A stretch of 36,538 bases of DNA from DATCLA01 sp036564195 (GCA_036564195.1 DATCLA010000141.1:1-36538); one strand, 5' to 3'. Counted from the first letter of the stretch, positions 23,610-32,501 are shown. The notes: a model not told the origin generated them from the sequence alone. A program made the numbers and translations.

Positions 23610-25274
23610 GTGGTGCTGCCCAATAAAGTAACGTCGCTGATTTCCGGTATGTTAGCAAAAATGACTCTGTCCGAAAAGGTCGGACAGTTACTGATGGTGG
23701 GTTTTACCGGTTACCAGGCCCCCCGGGAGCTGGTCGGCTTTTTGAGCGCCGGAAAAGCGGGCGGAATCATCCTGTTTGCTAATAATCTGGCTGAACCCCC
23801 ACAGGTAGCAGCGTTAACCGGTACCCTTCAGGCTGCTGCCGGACAGTGCGGGCCGGGCCTGCCGCTGTTCATCGCCGTTGATCAGGAAGGCGGGGCGGTG
23901 ATTCGGTTAAGCCGGGGGGTTACAGTTTTCCCCGGCAATATGGCATTAGGCGCAACCGGCCGGGAAGATTTGGCTTATTTATCCGGACAAGCGGTTGCGA
24001 CCGAACTGGCGGCTTTAGGCATTAATATGAATCTGGCCCCGGTTTTGGATGTAAATCTTAATCCCGCTAATCCTGTTATTGGAGTCCGTTCTTTCGGTGA
24101 AGACCCGGAAACTGTAGCCCGTCTGGGAGTGGCGGCTCTCCAAGGAATGCAGGACGGAGGGGTATTGGCTGTCGGCAAGCATTTTCCCGGCCATGGTGAT
24201 ACTACGGTGGACTCCCATCTTAACTTGCCGGTAATTCCCCATTCACCGGACCGCTTGGAAGCAGTGGAACTGAAGCCGTTTCAAGCGGCAATCGATCATG
24301 GGATCAGCTGTATCATGACTGCCCATGTTGTATTTCCTGCCCTCGAGGCGGCCGGTTTGCCGGCGACGTTGTCAGCCGCAGTGCTGACGGGGCTTCTCCG
24401 CCGGAAAATGGGTTTTCAGGGCCTGATTATCACCGATTGCCTGGAGATGAAAGCCATTGCCGCCAATTATGAGCTTGAGGAGGCCGTGGCCCAGGCAGTA
24501 CTGGCGGGAGCGGATCAATTATTGATCAGCCATACTTTTGCGAAACAGCAAGCCGCCCATGAGGCCCTGCTGGCGCTGGCGGAACGGGGCGCGCTTCCCT
24601 TGGATTTACTCGACGCGGCCGTAGGCCGGATCTTAACTTACAAGCTGGCCCTGGCAAACTCCAGACGGCAACCGGCTGCTGCCTTACAGGCAGTCGACTG
24701 GGGGGAACATATCAAGCTGGCCCAGGAAATCGCTGTGCGTTCCGTAACCCTGGTGCGTAACCGCAGTAAATTGTTGCCTTTACAATTGACTCCGGAAGCT
24801 AAGATCATAATTTTGGCCTTTCAAAAGCGATTGACCGGTGCAGAAGGGACTCAGGAGGGGCTTGTTAATGACCTGGCCGGGGCGCTCGCTCCATATTATC
24901 AACAGGTGGCGCAACAAATTCTGCCGGCCGATCCCAGTCCCCCGACGCAGCAGAGTCTCCAGGCGGAACTGGCAGCGGAGCAGCCGACACTAATCATCGC
25001 TGCTACTCAGAATGCCAGGGAAAACCCGGGACAGGCGGAGTTAATCCGGAAATTGGCGGCTGACCGTCATTCCCTGGTGGTAGTGGCACTGAATACCCCC
25101 TATGATTTGCTGGCTTTTCCGGAGATTGATACTTATGTGGCTGCTTACGGCTGGAGCGAGGTCACCCTGCGGGCGGTGGCGCAATTGTTACGTGGTGAAA
25201 TCCGGCCTCAAGGCAAGCTGCCGGTGAGTATTCCCGGCCTCTACCACCGCGGTTATGGGATGGCGGACTTTTAA
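23610..25274 (+). CDS. nagZ: Beta-N-acetylglucosaminidase, GH3 family
   Basis: A 554-residue GH3 enzyme that removes non-reducing GlcNAc from muropeptide-derived disaccharides. The catalytic loop KHFPGHGDTTVDSH (residues 190-203) contains the Asp-His dyad D201/H203 known from B. subtilis NagZ. ITDCLEM gives the nucleophile D276. A TIM barrel (1-340) is followed by a second C-terminal domain, so it is the two-domain form. There is no signal peptide, so it should act in the cytosol on imported saccharide, unlike the exported B. subtilis enzyme. GAGGAGGG precedes two adjacent GTG codons (23610 and 23613); either may be used. The operon context with murQ and anmK strengthens the assignment. Confidence 0.94.
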   Translation: MVLPNKVTSLISGMLAKMTLSEKVGQLLMVGFTGYQAPRELVGFLSAGKAGGIILFANNLAEPPQVAALTGTLQAAAGQCGPGLPLFIAVDQEGGAVIRLSRGVTVFPGNMALGATGREDLAYLSGQAVATELAALGINMNLAPVLDVNLNPANPVIGVRSFGEDPETVARLGVAALQGMQDGGVLAVGKHFPGHGDTTVDSHLNLPVIPHSPDRLEAVELKPFQAAIDHGISCIMTAHVVFPALEAAGLPATLSAAVLTGLLRRKMGFQGLIITDCLEMKAIAANYELEEAVAQAVLAGADQLLISHTFAKQQAAHEALLALAERGALPLDLLDAAVGRILTYKLALANSRRQPAAALQAVDWGEHIKLAQEIAVRSVTLVRNRSKLLPLQLTPEAKIIILAFQKRLTGAEGTQEGLVNDLAGALAPYYQQVAQQILPADPSPPTQQSLQAELAAEQPTLIIAATQNARENPGQAELIRKLAADRHSLVVVALNTPYDLLAFPEIDTYVAAYGWSEVTLRAVAQLLRGEIRPQGKLPVSIPGLYHRGYGMADF

Positions 25275-25303
25275 ATTATAGTGTTCAGTAAAGGGGAGAT
25301 TAG

Positions 25304-26500
25304 ATGCCCGCATTTACGGAAGTTTACCGGTTGAAACAGCCCCACTTGGTGGTGGGCCTTAACTCCGGTACCTCATATGACGGAATCGATGCTGCTTTAG
25401 TGGAATTGAACGGCGCTGGTCCGGGGACCCGGGTGAAGTTAGTGGCCTTTGAAAACTTTGGTTTTGAACCGGCTACCCGGGAAAAAATCAGTACCCTGTT
25501 CAGCCCGGAAACCGGTACGGTGGACCGGCTCTGCCTGCTCAATTTTTATCTCGGAGAATTATTTGCTGAAGCTGCGCTGCAGGTGATTGAGAAGGCCGGC
25601 TTCAAACCGGAACAGATTGATTTAATCGGTTCACACGGTCAGACCGTCTATCATCTTCCGGAACCGCAAAGGGTGGTCGGAAGAGCGGTCCGGGCTACAT
25701 TGCAAATCGGTGAACCGGCGGTCATTGCCGAACGGACCGGGATCTTGACTGTAGCCGACTTCCGGGTGCGGGATGTGGCCGCCGGAGGTCAGGGAGCGCC
25801 GTTGACCGCCTATGCCGATTATCTGCTGTTCGGACGGGACCAACAGATCCGGTTAATCCAGAATATCGGCGGTATCGGTAATGTGACCTTAGTAGGCGGG
25901 CCGGTCCCCTTTGCGGAAATTAAGGCTTTTGATACCGGGCCCGGCAATATGGTCATTGATGAGGTGGTCAAGGTGGTGACCGGCGGCCGGTTGACCTATG
26001 ACCGTGACGGCCAACTGGCCGGAGCGGGAGAGGTCTGTCCCGGTTTATTAGAAGAATTACTGGCCCATCCCTATTTGGTGAAAAACCCGCCCAAAACGAC
26101 CGGACGGGAGGAGTTCGGGGCAGCGTTTGCCATGAGCGTTTACGAGGCCGCACAGCGTCGGAAGCTCGCTGCAGTGGACCTGGTGGCAACGGTTACCGCT
26201 TTCACAGTTGAGTCCATTGCCCGGAGTTATGAGCGGTTTATTAATCCCTATTATCGCCCGGATGAAGTAATTATTGGCGGAGGCGGCGCTTATAACCCCA
26301 CCCTTCTGAAGATGTTGCAACAGCGGTTGGCGCCGCTGCCGGTACGACGGCATGAGGACTACGGCATTTCCAGTGACGCCAAGGAAGCAATTCTCTTTGC
26401 TATTTTGGCCAATGAAACCTTGCATGGGATTCCGGCCAACGTCCCTGCAGCCACCGGCGCCGGGCATCCGGTGATCCTGGGGAAGGTGATCTTGCCCTAG
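25304..26500 (+). CDS. anmK: Anhydro-N-acetylmuramic acid kinase
   Basis: A 398-residue ASKHA-fold kinase that opens the 1,6-anhydro ring of anhydro-MurNAc and phosphorylates it to MurNAc-6-phosphate, the substrate of MurQ. The ATP-binding signature reads GLNSGTSYDGIDAALVEL (usual form GLMSGTSxDGID). The active-site block AFDTGPGNMVIDEVV and the glycine-rich EVIIGGGGAYNPTLL are present. Family length is normal. It starts at ATG 25304, 29 bases after nagZ, behind AAAGGGGAG. Anhydro-sugars arise from lytic transglycosylases, so the operon appears built to reuse the cell's own or neighbours' wall fragments. Confidence 0.96.
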   Translation: MPAFTEVYRLKQPHLVVGLNSGTSYDGIDAALVELNGAGPGTRVKLVAFENFGFEPATREKISTLFSPETGTVDRLCLLNFYLGELFAEAALQVIEKAGFKPEQIDLIGSHGQTVYHLPEPQRVVGRAVRATLQIGEPAVIAERTGILTVADFRVRDVAAGGQGAPLTAYADYLLFGRDQQIRLIQNIGGIGNVTLVGGPVPFAEIKAFDTGPGNMVIDEVVKVVTGGRLTYDRDGQLAGAGEVCPGLLEELLAHPYLVKNPPKTTGREEFGAAFAMSVYEAAQRRKLAAVDLVATVTAFTVESIARSYERFINPYYRPDEVIIGGGGAYNPTLLKMLQQRLAPLPVRRHEDYGISSDAKEAILFAILANETLHGIPANVPAATGAGHPVILGKVILP

Positions 26501-26527
26501 CAGTTTTCTGGTGAGAAAGACATATTT

Positions 26528-26556
26528 TTGACAAATTGACTTATATATGCTAAAAT
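26528..26556 (+). promoter_or_regulatory. Strong promoter of the hyd leader transcript
   Basis: A perfect TTGACA (26528-26533), a 17-base spacer and TAAAAT (26551-26556) with a TG one base before (extended -10) place the start near 26563. Confidence 0.85.
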
Positions 26557-26562
26557 GATAAT

Positions 26563-26739
26563 CGAAATAAGAAAAGTGCAATGGATTTGTCGCATGGTGC
26601 ATGCTGCGAATCCAGGGCTAATCGTGAAGTATAACTGACCGCAAGGTTTTCCGAGCGGGAAGACGCGCAATCGGCTGATTAGTGTTAATAGCTAGGATGC
26701 TCCCTTTCCGCATTTATCTGCGGCAAAGGGAGTTTTTAT
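26563..26739 (+). promoter_or_regulatory. Structured 5' leader with terminator before the hydrogenase-maturation genes; candidate riboswitch of unassigned class
   Basis: About 175 nt lie between a strong promoter and the first hyd-linked gene. Three upstream helices are visible. P1 is GGATT/AATCC (26583-26587, 26609-26613) with inner CGCA/TGCG. P2 is CTAATC/GATTAG (26618-26623, 26677-26682). Inside P2 lies P3, CCGC/GCGG (26639-26642, 26655-26658), with facing AA and GA bases and a GG-TTTT-CC tip. An intrinsic terminator follows. That is the layout of a transcription-attenuating riboswitch. I compared it by memory with T-box, SAM, TPP, cobalamin, FMN, c-di-GMP, NiCo and Moco classes and found no match. 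The ligand is unknown; Fe, SAM or a redox signal would fit the regulated genes. Confidence 0.6.
26700..26737 (+). terminator. Intrinsic terminator inside the hyd leader
   Basis: CTCCCTTT (26700-26707) pairs with AAAGGGAG (26725-26732), extended by CCGCA/TGCGG with one bulged C, and is followed by TTTTT. It lies between promoter and first gene, so it acts as an attenuator. Confidence 0.88.
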
Positions 26740-26757
26740 TTTGAGGGGGTGCAAGTG

Positions 26758-27027
26758 ATGGATAAAAGAATCGGTATTGTCGGGATTGTCATTGAAGACC
26801 TGGAATGTGCGGAGCGGGTCAACGCGATCCTACATGAATACGCTAACCTAGTCGTCGGCAGGATGGGCATTCCTTACCGGGAACGCGGTGTTTCGGTAAT
26901 TACGTTGATTGTCGATGGCAGTAATGATGCGATCAGCGCGCTCACCGGTAAACTGGGCCGGATCCACGGCGCCACAGTGAAGTCGATGATTACAAAAACA
27001 TTGAGTGAACCTAAACTGCAGAAATGA
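26758..27027 (+). CDS. TM1266-like iron-only hydrogenase system regulator
   Basis: A small (about 89-92 residues) ACT/NikR-C-like protein. It begins MDKRIGIVGIVIED, followed by a helix, the GRMGIPYRERGVSVITLIVDG core and GRIHGATVKSMITK at the end. Family members are encoded beside [FeFe]-hydrogenase maturation genes and have been named putative hydrogenase system regulators; no ligand is known. ATG 26758 (GGGGGTGCAAGTG upstream) is preferred to an in-frame start at 26749. It is the first gene of the leader-controlled operon, 25 bases before hydE. Confidence 0.88.
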   Translation: MDKRIGIVGIVIEDLECAERVNAILHEYANLVVGRMGIPYRERGVSVITLIVDGSNDAISALTGKLGRIHGATVKSMITKTLSEPKLQK

Positions 27028-27052
27028 ATAATCCGTTTGTGAGGGTAAAATC

Positions 27053-28132
27053 GTGACCATAAATTTGAAAGATACCTGGGGGTTTTCCCGGTTTTTGAAT
27101 ACTGCCGGTAAAAAAGAGCTCGCTGCGACCATCCGGTTTTTCTGTGAGGTAGCCTCAAATGAAGAACAGGCTGCGTTAACCGCTTGTGCGGACCAGCTGC
27201 GGCAATATTACTATGGGAAAAAGGTCTACTTTCGAGGCTTGATTGAATTTTCAAGCTACTGTAAGAATGACTGCTACTACTGTGGCCTACGCTGCAGCAA
27301 TTTGCAGGCGCGCCGCTACCGTCTTTCGGAAGCAGAGATTCTGGCCTGTTGTCAGAACGGCTATGAGCTCGGGTTTCGTACTTTTGTGCTGCAAAGCGGG
27401 GAAGACCGCTTCTATACTGATGAACGCTTGGGTGCGATTGTTGCCGAAATTAAGCGGCGTTTTCCGGATTGCGCGGTGACGTTGTCCTGCGGGGAGCGAA
27501 GTTATGAATCGTATCAACAGCTCTTTGCTGCCGGCGCCGATCGGTATTTGCTGCGGCATGAGACCGCAGACGAAGTCCATTACAGAAAATTACACCCGGC
27601 CGAGCTTAGCCTGAAAAACCGGAAACAATGCCTTTATAATCTGAAAGCCCTCGGTTATCAAGTAGGGGCCGGTTTTATGGTGGAATCACCCTTTCAGACC
27701 TTTAACACTTTAGCTGAGGATTTGCTGTTTTTGCGGGAGCTTAACCCGCAGATGGTGGGGATTGGCCCGTTTGTCCCGCACCGGGAGACGAGGTTTGCCG
27801 GTTTCCCCACACCAACTTCGAAACGGACTTTGACCATGTTATCACTAATCCGGATTATGCTACCTAAGGTACTGTTGCCTGCTACCACCGCACTGGGCAC
27901 AGTTGACCCTCAAGGACGCGAACTGGGCTTAAAGGCCGGAGCTAATGTGGTGATGCCTAATCTTTCCCCGGTAGAACACAGAAAAGATTATTCTTTATAC
28001 GACAATAAGATCTGTACCGGTGAGGAAGCAGCGGAATGCCTGGGTTGTCTGGTGCGCCGGATCACCGCTGCCGGATTTATTCCCGATTTTTCTCGTGGCG
28101 ATTATATTGATCTTCAACACCGATCGGGTTAA
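27053..28132 (+). CDS. hydE: [FeFe]-hydrogenase maturase HydE (radical SAM)
   Basis: A 359-residue radical SAM enzyme involved in making the H-cluster bridge. The SAM cluster motif is CKNDCYYC (Cys70, 74, 77). The second, non-essential cluster motif known from Thermotoga HydE is also kept: C-x7-C-x2-C in ICTGEEAAECLGC. FMVESPFQT and PNLSPVEHRKDYSLYDNK further on are typical of HydE and separate it from BioB and PylB. GTG 27053 follows a GAGGG site. It is followed by hydF (48 bases) and hydG, giving a complete maturation set. No hydrogenase structural gene (hydA) is in the window. Confidence 0.95.
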   Translation: MTINLKDTWGFSRFLNTAGKKELAATIRFFCEVASNEEQAALTACADQLRQYYYGKKVYFRGLIEFSSYCKNDCYYCGLRCSNLQARRYRLSEAEILACCQNGYELGFRTFVLQSGEDRFYTDERLGAIVAEIKRRFPDCAVTLSCGERSYESYQQLFAAGADRYLLRHETADEVHYRKLHPAELSLKNRKQCLYNLKALGYQVGAGFMVESPFQTFNTLAEDLLFLRELNPQMVGIGPFVPHRETRFAGFPTPTSKRTLTMLSLIRIMLPKVLLPATTALGTVDPQGRELGLKAGANVVMPNLSPVEHRKDYSLYDNKICTGEEAAECLGCLVRRITAAGFIPDFSRGDYIDLQHRSG

Positions 28133-28180
28133 AGCTCCATCCGGGCAGTGCTATAAATTAAGAAAGAAGGTGTAGGATTG

Positions 28181-29425
28181 ATGGGAAACCTGAACGAAAC
28201 CCCCAGGGCTAACCGATTTACCATTGGCTTGTTCGGCCGGAGTAATGTCGGGAAGTCCTCTTTGATCAATGCCTTGACCGGGCAACCGATTGCGGTTACC
28301 TCGGAAGTGGCCGGGACCACAACCGATCCGGTTTACAAAGCAATGGAGTTGTTGCCCCTCGGGCCGGTAGTATTTATTGATACTGCGGGATTAGACGATA
28401 GGGGTGAGCTGGGCAGGTTGCGGGTTGCCAAAACCTATGAAGTCTTGCGTAAATGTGACCTTGCCATCGTGGTAGCGGATGCAAAAAGGGGTTTTACCGA
28501 GTTTGAGCAGAATTTTATTGACCAATTAACCCAGCGCAAGCTCCCTTGTGTCGGCGTATTAAATAAATGCGACCAACGGGAAGTAACCGAGACCGAGCTT
28601 GAAGGCTTGAGACGGCTAATCAAAATTCCCCTGGCCTGCGTGAGCACAGTAACCGGATTTGGTATTGAGGACTTAAAAAAAGTGATTATTGCCGCTGCCC
28701 ATGACCGGGAAGCAGAGCCGGGGTTGGTGGAAGGGTTGGTTCAGCCGGGGGATCTTGCAATACTGGTAACCCCGATTGACAAAGCTGCACCCAAAGGGCG
28801 GCTGATTCTTCCCCAGCAACAGACGATTCGTGATCTAATTGACCATAATGCCCTCGTTTTAGTAACCAAAGAATCGGAACTCCGGTTAGCGCTGAAACGC
28901 TTGGCTGTCCCACCGGCAATTGTGATCACCGATTCCCAGGTTTTTCAGAAGGTTGCCGCTGTTACGCCCGATAATATTCCTTTAACCTCATTTTCCATTC
29001 TATTTGCGCGGCAGAAAGCAGATCTTACGGAGATGATCCGGGGGATCACCAGGATTAAACAGCTGGTTCCAGGGGAAAAAGTCCTGATTGTGGAAGGGTG
29101 TACCCATCACCGGCAAGAGGATGACATCGGTAAAGTAAAGTTACCACGCTGGATCCGGCAGATTGCGGGTGAGGGGATCCAATTTGAATGGGCATCCGGC
29201 GCCTGGTACCCGGAGGAGCTGCGCCAATATGCGGTGGTTGTTCATTGCGGCGGCTGTATGCTGAACCGTCGTGAAATGCAGTACCGGGTGGAACAAGCAC
29301 GTCAACAGGGCGTTTGCATTACCAATTACGGCGTGCTAATCGCTTATGTGCATGGTATTCTCACCAGGGCTCTTCAACCGTTCCCTGCGGCCCGACTGAT
29401 GTTGGCAGACAATGCGCATGTATAA
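28181..29425 (+). CDS. hydF: [FeFe]-hydrogenase maturation GTPase HydF
   Basis: A 414-residue scaffold that assembles and delivers the diiron subcluster to HydA. The N-terminal GTPase domain shows GRSNVGKSS (G1), GTTTDP (G2), DTAG (G3) and NKCD (G4). A dimerisation domain follows. The C-terminal cluster-binding domain carries EGCTHH about 48 residues before HCGGC, the CxH...HCxxC pattern that holds the [4Fe-4S] cluster. ATG 28181 is chosen with AAGAAGGTG 8 bases upstream; a TTG codon directly before it (28178) is in frame. It lies between hydE and hydG. Confidence 0.96.
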   Translation: MGNLNETPRANRFTIGLFGRSNVGKSSLINALTGQPIAVTSEVAGTTTDPVYKAMELLPLGPVVFIDTAGLDDRGELGRLRVAKTYEVLRKCDLAIVVADAKRGFTEFEQNFIDQLTQRKLPCVGVLNKCDQREVTETELEGLRRLIKIPLACVSTVTGFGIEDLKKVIIAAAHDREAEPGLVEGLVQPGDLAILVTPIDKAAPKGRLILPQQQTIRDLIDHNALVLVTKESELRLALKRLAVPPAIVITDSQVFQKVAAVTPDNIPLTSFSILFARQKADLTEMIRGITRIKQLVPGEKVLIVEGCTHHRQEDDIGKVKLPRWIRQIAGEGIQFEWASGAWYPEELRQYAVVVHCGGCMLNRREMQYRVEQARQQGVCITNYGVLIAYVHGILTRALQPFPAARLMLADNAHV

Positions 29426-29441
29426 TAAGGAGGTATAAAAG

Positions 29442-30869
29442 ATGTATAATGTAAGATCAATGGATGCAAATGAGTTTATTGATGACGGAGAGGTTTTGGC
29501 TTCACTTGCTGCTGCCAAAAAACTGGTTAAGGAGAAGGCGGAAATCGAGCGGATCTTAGCCAAGGCCAAGGCGTGTCAAGGCTTGACCCACCGGGAAGTT
29601 GCGGTTTTGCTGGAAGTTGACGATGATGCAATTTTGGAATCAATGTATAAAATCGCCCGAGAGATTAAGGAAAAGATCTACGGTAAGCGGATCGTGCTGT
29701 TTGCACCGTTATATTTGTCGAACTATTGCGTTAATAACTGTAAATACTGCGGCTACCGTTGCGGAAACCAAATCGGCCGACATCAGTTGACCCAGGAAGA
29801 AGTGCGAGCTGAAGTCCGGGCTCTGGAAGCAATGGGCCATAAACGCTTGTTGCTGGAGGCCGGGGAAGATGACGAGCGGTGCCCGATTGACTATATCCTG
29901 GAATGCATTAAGACTATTTATAATGAAAAATTTAAGAACGGCGCCATTCGGAGAGTGAATGTGGATATTGCCGCGACTACTGTCGAAAATTATCAAAAGT
30001 TGAAAGCAGCCGGGATCGGTACGTATACCCTGTTTCAGGAGACCTATCACAAACCTACTTACTTGGAGATGCACAGTGGACCGAAACGTAATTACGAGTG
30101 GCATACCGAAGCCATGGACCGGGCAATGCTGGGCGGAGGAATCGATGATGTCGGGATCGGACCGCTTTACGGTTTATACGATTACCATTACGAAACAGTA
30201 GCTTTGCTGATGCATGTGGAACATTTGGAGGCAGTCTGTGGAATAGGCCCGCATACGATCTCCTTTCCCAGATTGTTGCCAGCCGCAGGGGTTGACTACA
30301 GCGCTTTTCCGTACCTGGTCAACGATAGGGATTTTAAGAAGGTAGTAGCGATCATTCGTTTGGCAGTGCCCTACACAGGGATGGTTCTTTCAACCAGGGA
30401 GACCCCAGCTTTTCGTAAAGAGCTCTTGGAAATCGGCATTTCGCAGATGAGCGCAGGTTCTTCTGTCGGAGTCGGCGGTTATGCCAAAAGAGAAACCGTC
30501 GCTGCTAACGGAGTTGCGGAAAAGCCCCAATTCAATCTGTCCGACCACAGAAAACCGCTGGATATAATCAAATGGCTGGTTAAAGACGGTTATGTGCCGA
30601 GCTATTGTACGGCCTGTTACCGTAAAGGGAGGACCGGAGACCGGTTTATGCCCCTGGCCAAATCAGGCCAGATCGGTAACTTCTGTCTTCCCAACGCCCT
30701 GCTGACCTTTGAGGAGTACTTAAAAGACTACGCAGATGACGAACTAAAAGCAATGGGAGCCCAGATGATTGACAGGGAAATTCAAAATGTCCCCGATGAA
30801 AAACGCCGGGCGGAAGCAATCGCATATCTCAACCGGATCCGTCAGGGAGAACGGGATTTAAGGTTTTAA
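29442..30869 (+). CDS. hydG: [FeFe]-hydrogenase maturase HydG (radical SAM tyrosine lyase)
   Basis: A 475-residue enzyme that splits tyrosine to p-cresol, CO and cyanide, providing the diatomic ligands of the H-cluster. The radical SAM motif is CVNNCKYC (Cys96, 100, 103). The C-terminal CO-forming cluster site is C-x2-C-x22-C (Cys389, 392, 415). LFAPLYLSNYC and FQETYHKPTY are strong HydG markers that separate it from ThiH. A good AAGGAGG site lies before ATG 29442, 16 bases after hydF. With hydE and hydF it completes the set; thus the organism almost certainly makes or uses H2. Confidence 0.97.
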   Translation: MYNVRSMDANEFIDDGEVLASLAAAKKLVKEKAEIERILAKAKACQGLTHREVAVLLEVDDDAILESMYKIAREIKEKIYGKRIVLFAPLYLSNYCVNNCKYCGYRCGNQIGRHQLTQEEVRAEVRALEAMGHKRLLLEAGEDDERCPIDYILECIKTIYNEKFKNGAIRRVNVDIAATTVENYQKLKAAGIGTYTLFQETYHKPTYLEMHSGPKRNYEWHTEAMDRAMLGGGIDDVGIGPLYGLYDYHYETVALLMHVEHLEAVCGIGPHTISFPRLLPAAGVDYSAFPYLVNDRDFKKVVAIIRLAVPYTGMVLSTRETPAFRKELLEIGISQMSAGSSVGVGGYAKRETVAANGVAEKPQFNLSDHRKPLDIIKWLVKDGYVPSYCTACYRKGRTGDRFMPLAKSGQIGNFCLPNALLTFEEYLKDYADDELKAMGAQMIDREIQNVPDEKRRAEAIAYLNRIRQGERDLRF

Positions 30870-30944
30870 CCGTTACGGTTGATATTAATAATTCAAAGCC
30901 CCGAAATTGTGACGGACTTGAATTTAAATTATTCTCATTCAGTC

Positions 30945-30973
30945 TTGACCATCCCGGCTAAGTGTGATAATGT
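30945..30973 (+). promoter_or_regulatory. Probable promoter of the cation exporter gene
   Basis: TTGACC (30945-30950) is followed by TGATAATGT. Either GATAAT (15-base spacer) or TAATGT (17-base spacer) could be the -10 box. It lies 60 bases before the ribosome site. Confidence 0.4.
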
Positions 30974-31032
30974 AACAAAAAGCACCTACGATCCAGGCTC
31001 TTTAACTTAATAGGTGGTTGGGGAGGTTAACC

Positions 31033-32208
31033 TTGACAAACATATTAATTAAATGGCTGGTGAAAGATTATCAAAACACCACTGATTTTCAAGTACGGGG
31101 ACGCTATGGCAAGTTTGCCGGAATGGTCGGGATTGCCTCCAATTTAGTGCTTTTCAGCATCAAAATTATGGCAGGAATCACTTTTAACAGCATTGCTATT
31201 GTTGCCGACGCGGTAAACAATCTTTCCGATTCGGCCGCTTCTTTAATAACCTTGCTGGGCTTTAAAATTTATGGTAAACCGGCGGATGCCGGTCATCCTT
31301 ACGGCCATGCTCGGATGGAGTATATCGCTGGGTTAACGGTCTCTTTTCTAATCATGTTCTTAGGGTTGCAGCTGATTCAAAGCTCGGTCCAGAAGATTAT
31401 CCGTCCGCAACCGGCCCGGTTCAGTATGGTTGCGATTTTGGTGTTGTTGGTCTCAATCCTGATTAAACTGTGGCAAAGCCGTTTCTACCACCGAATCGGT
31501 AAAATTATTGATTCCACCACCCTGACGGCAACGGCGACGGACAGTCGTAACGATGTACTGGCGACCGCTGCTGTACTACTTTCTGTCATCGTAACCCGCT
31601 GGATTGGCTATAATCTTGATGGTTATATGGGCGCTGCGGTGGCTTTATTTATCATCTATACAGGAATCAGGTTGGTGCTGGACACGATCGATCCCTTGTT
31701 GGGCACAGCCCCAAGTAAGGAACTAGTGGATATGATCTATCAAAAGATCCTAAGTTATGACCAGATTATCGGGCTGCATGACCTGACGGTGCATAACTAT
31801 GGCGCCGGCCAATGCTTTGCTTCGGTACATTGCGAAGTCTCCGCCGCACAGGATATTATGGTCAGTCATGATCTTATCGATAATATTGAACAGAACTTTT
31901 TAAAAGAACATAATATTCATATGGTAATTCATTTAGACCCGGTAGTCGTCGATGACCCCCGGACCAATGAACTGAAAGCCCAAGTGGCAGCGATCATCAG
32001 CCGGATTGATCCCCGCCTCAGTATGCATGATTTCCGGGTAGTCTGGGGTCTAACCCACTCTAATCTGATCTTTGACGTAGTGGTACCATTTGACTTTCAA
32101 TGGAGTGATGAGGAGTTGATTCGATTGATTACCGACCGGATTCATATGATTAATGCCAGTTACAATCCTGTAATTGCGATTGACCATAGTTATGTGCAGG
32201 GGGTTTGA
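31033..32208 (+). CDS. Cation diffusion facilitator (CDF) family metal exporter
   Basis: A 391-residue efflux protein. Six hydrophobic segments include TM2 with IVADAVNNLSDS and TM5 with TDSRNDVLAT, which supply the paired Asp/Asn metal ligands. HPYGHARMEY follows TM2. The cytosolic domain from about residue 215 (TAPSKELVDMIYQKI, HDLTVHNYG, HVxxHLDP) is the usual dimerisation domain. A further 90 residues extend it beyond the roughly 300 of small CDFs, similar to the longer Bacillus-type proteins linked to Mn2+ or Fe2+ efflux. TTG 31033 is chosen because GGGAGG is 6 bases upstream; an in-frame TTG at 31018 lacks a site. It is a single gene with its own promoter. Confidence 0.92.
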   Translation: MTNILIKWLVKDYQNTTDFQVRGRYGKFAGMVGIASNLVLFSIKIMAGITFNSIAIVADAVNNLSDSAASLITLLGFKIYGKPADAGHPYGHARMEYIAGLTVSFLIMFLGLQLIQSSVQKIIRPQPARFSMVAILVLLVSILIKLWQSRFYHRIGKIIDSTTLTATATDSRNDVLATAAVLLSVIVTRWIGYNLDGYMGAAVALFIIYTGIRLVLDTIDPLLGTAPSKELVDMIYQKILSYDQIIGLHDLTVHNYGAGQCFASVHCEVSAAQDIMVSHDLIDNIEQNFLKEHNIHMVIHLDPVVVDDPRTNELKAQVAAIISRIDPRLSMHDFRVVWGLTHSNLIFDVVVPFDFQWSDEELIRLITDRIHMINASYNPVIAIDHSYVQGV

Positions 32209-32501
32209 GTTGGAATTAAACGCGAAAATTACCGGTCGAATCCTCAACAATTACATCATAGCCGAATTTGAAAATTTGTTGCATAGGGTAAGGAATGATT
32301 AACTTATTAAGGCGGTTTCATAAGCAAATTTAGCAGGCTTTTAATGTAATATTAAGGTCCGGCCGCATCTCTTGTGTTTGGTAGTTATCGTTTAATAACT
32401 CATTAAAAAATGCTAACCATACTTCCGGTTCGCCGGCTGACATAACGCTTTAGGATTTTACCCTTCAGTGCTGGGTGTAGCTGGAAAAGGTGAAACATAC
32501 T

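Noticed and set aside
26057..26602. Minus-strand ORF of 181 codons over anmK
   Set aside because: Antisense shadow of anmK extending into the hyd leader; no start signals and no family resemblance.
26583..26739. Hyd leader as a c-di-GMP, cobalamin or T-box riboswitch
   Set aside because: Short stretches such as GGGAAGACGC recall parts of these classes, but the conserved cores (GEMM tetraloop receptor, B12 box, GGTACCGCG T-box) are absent.
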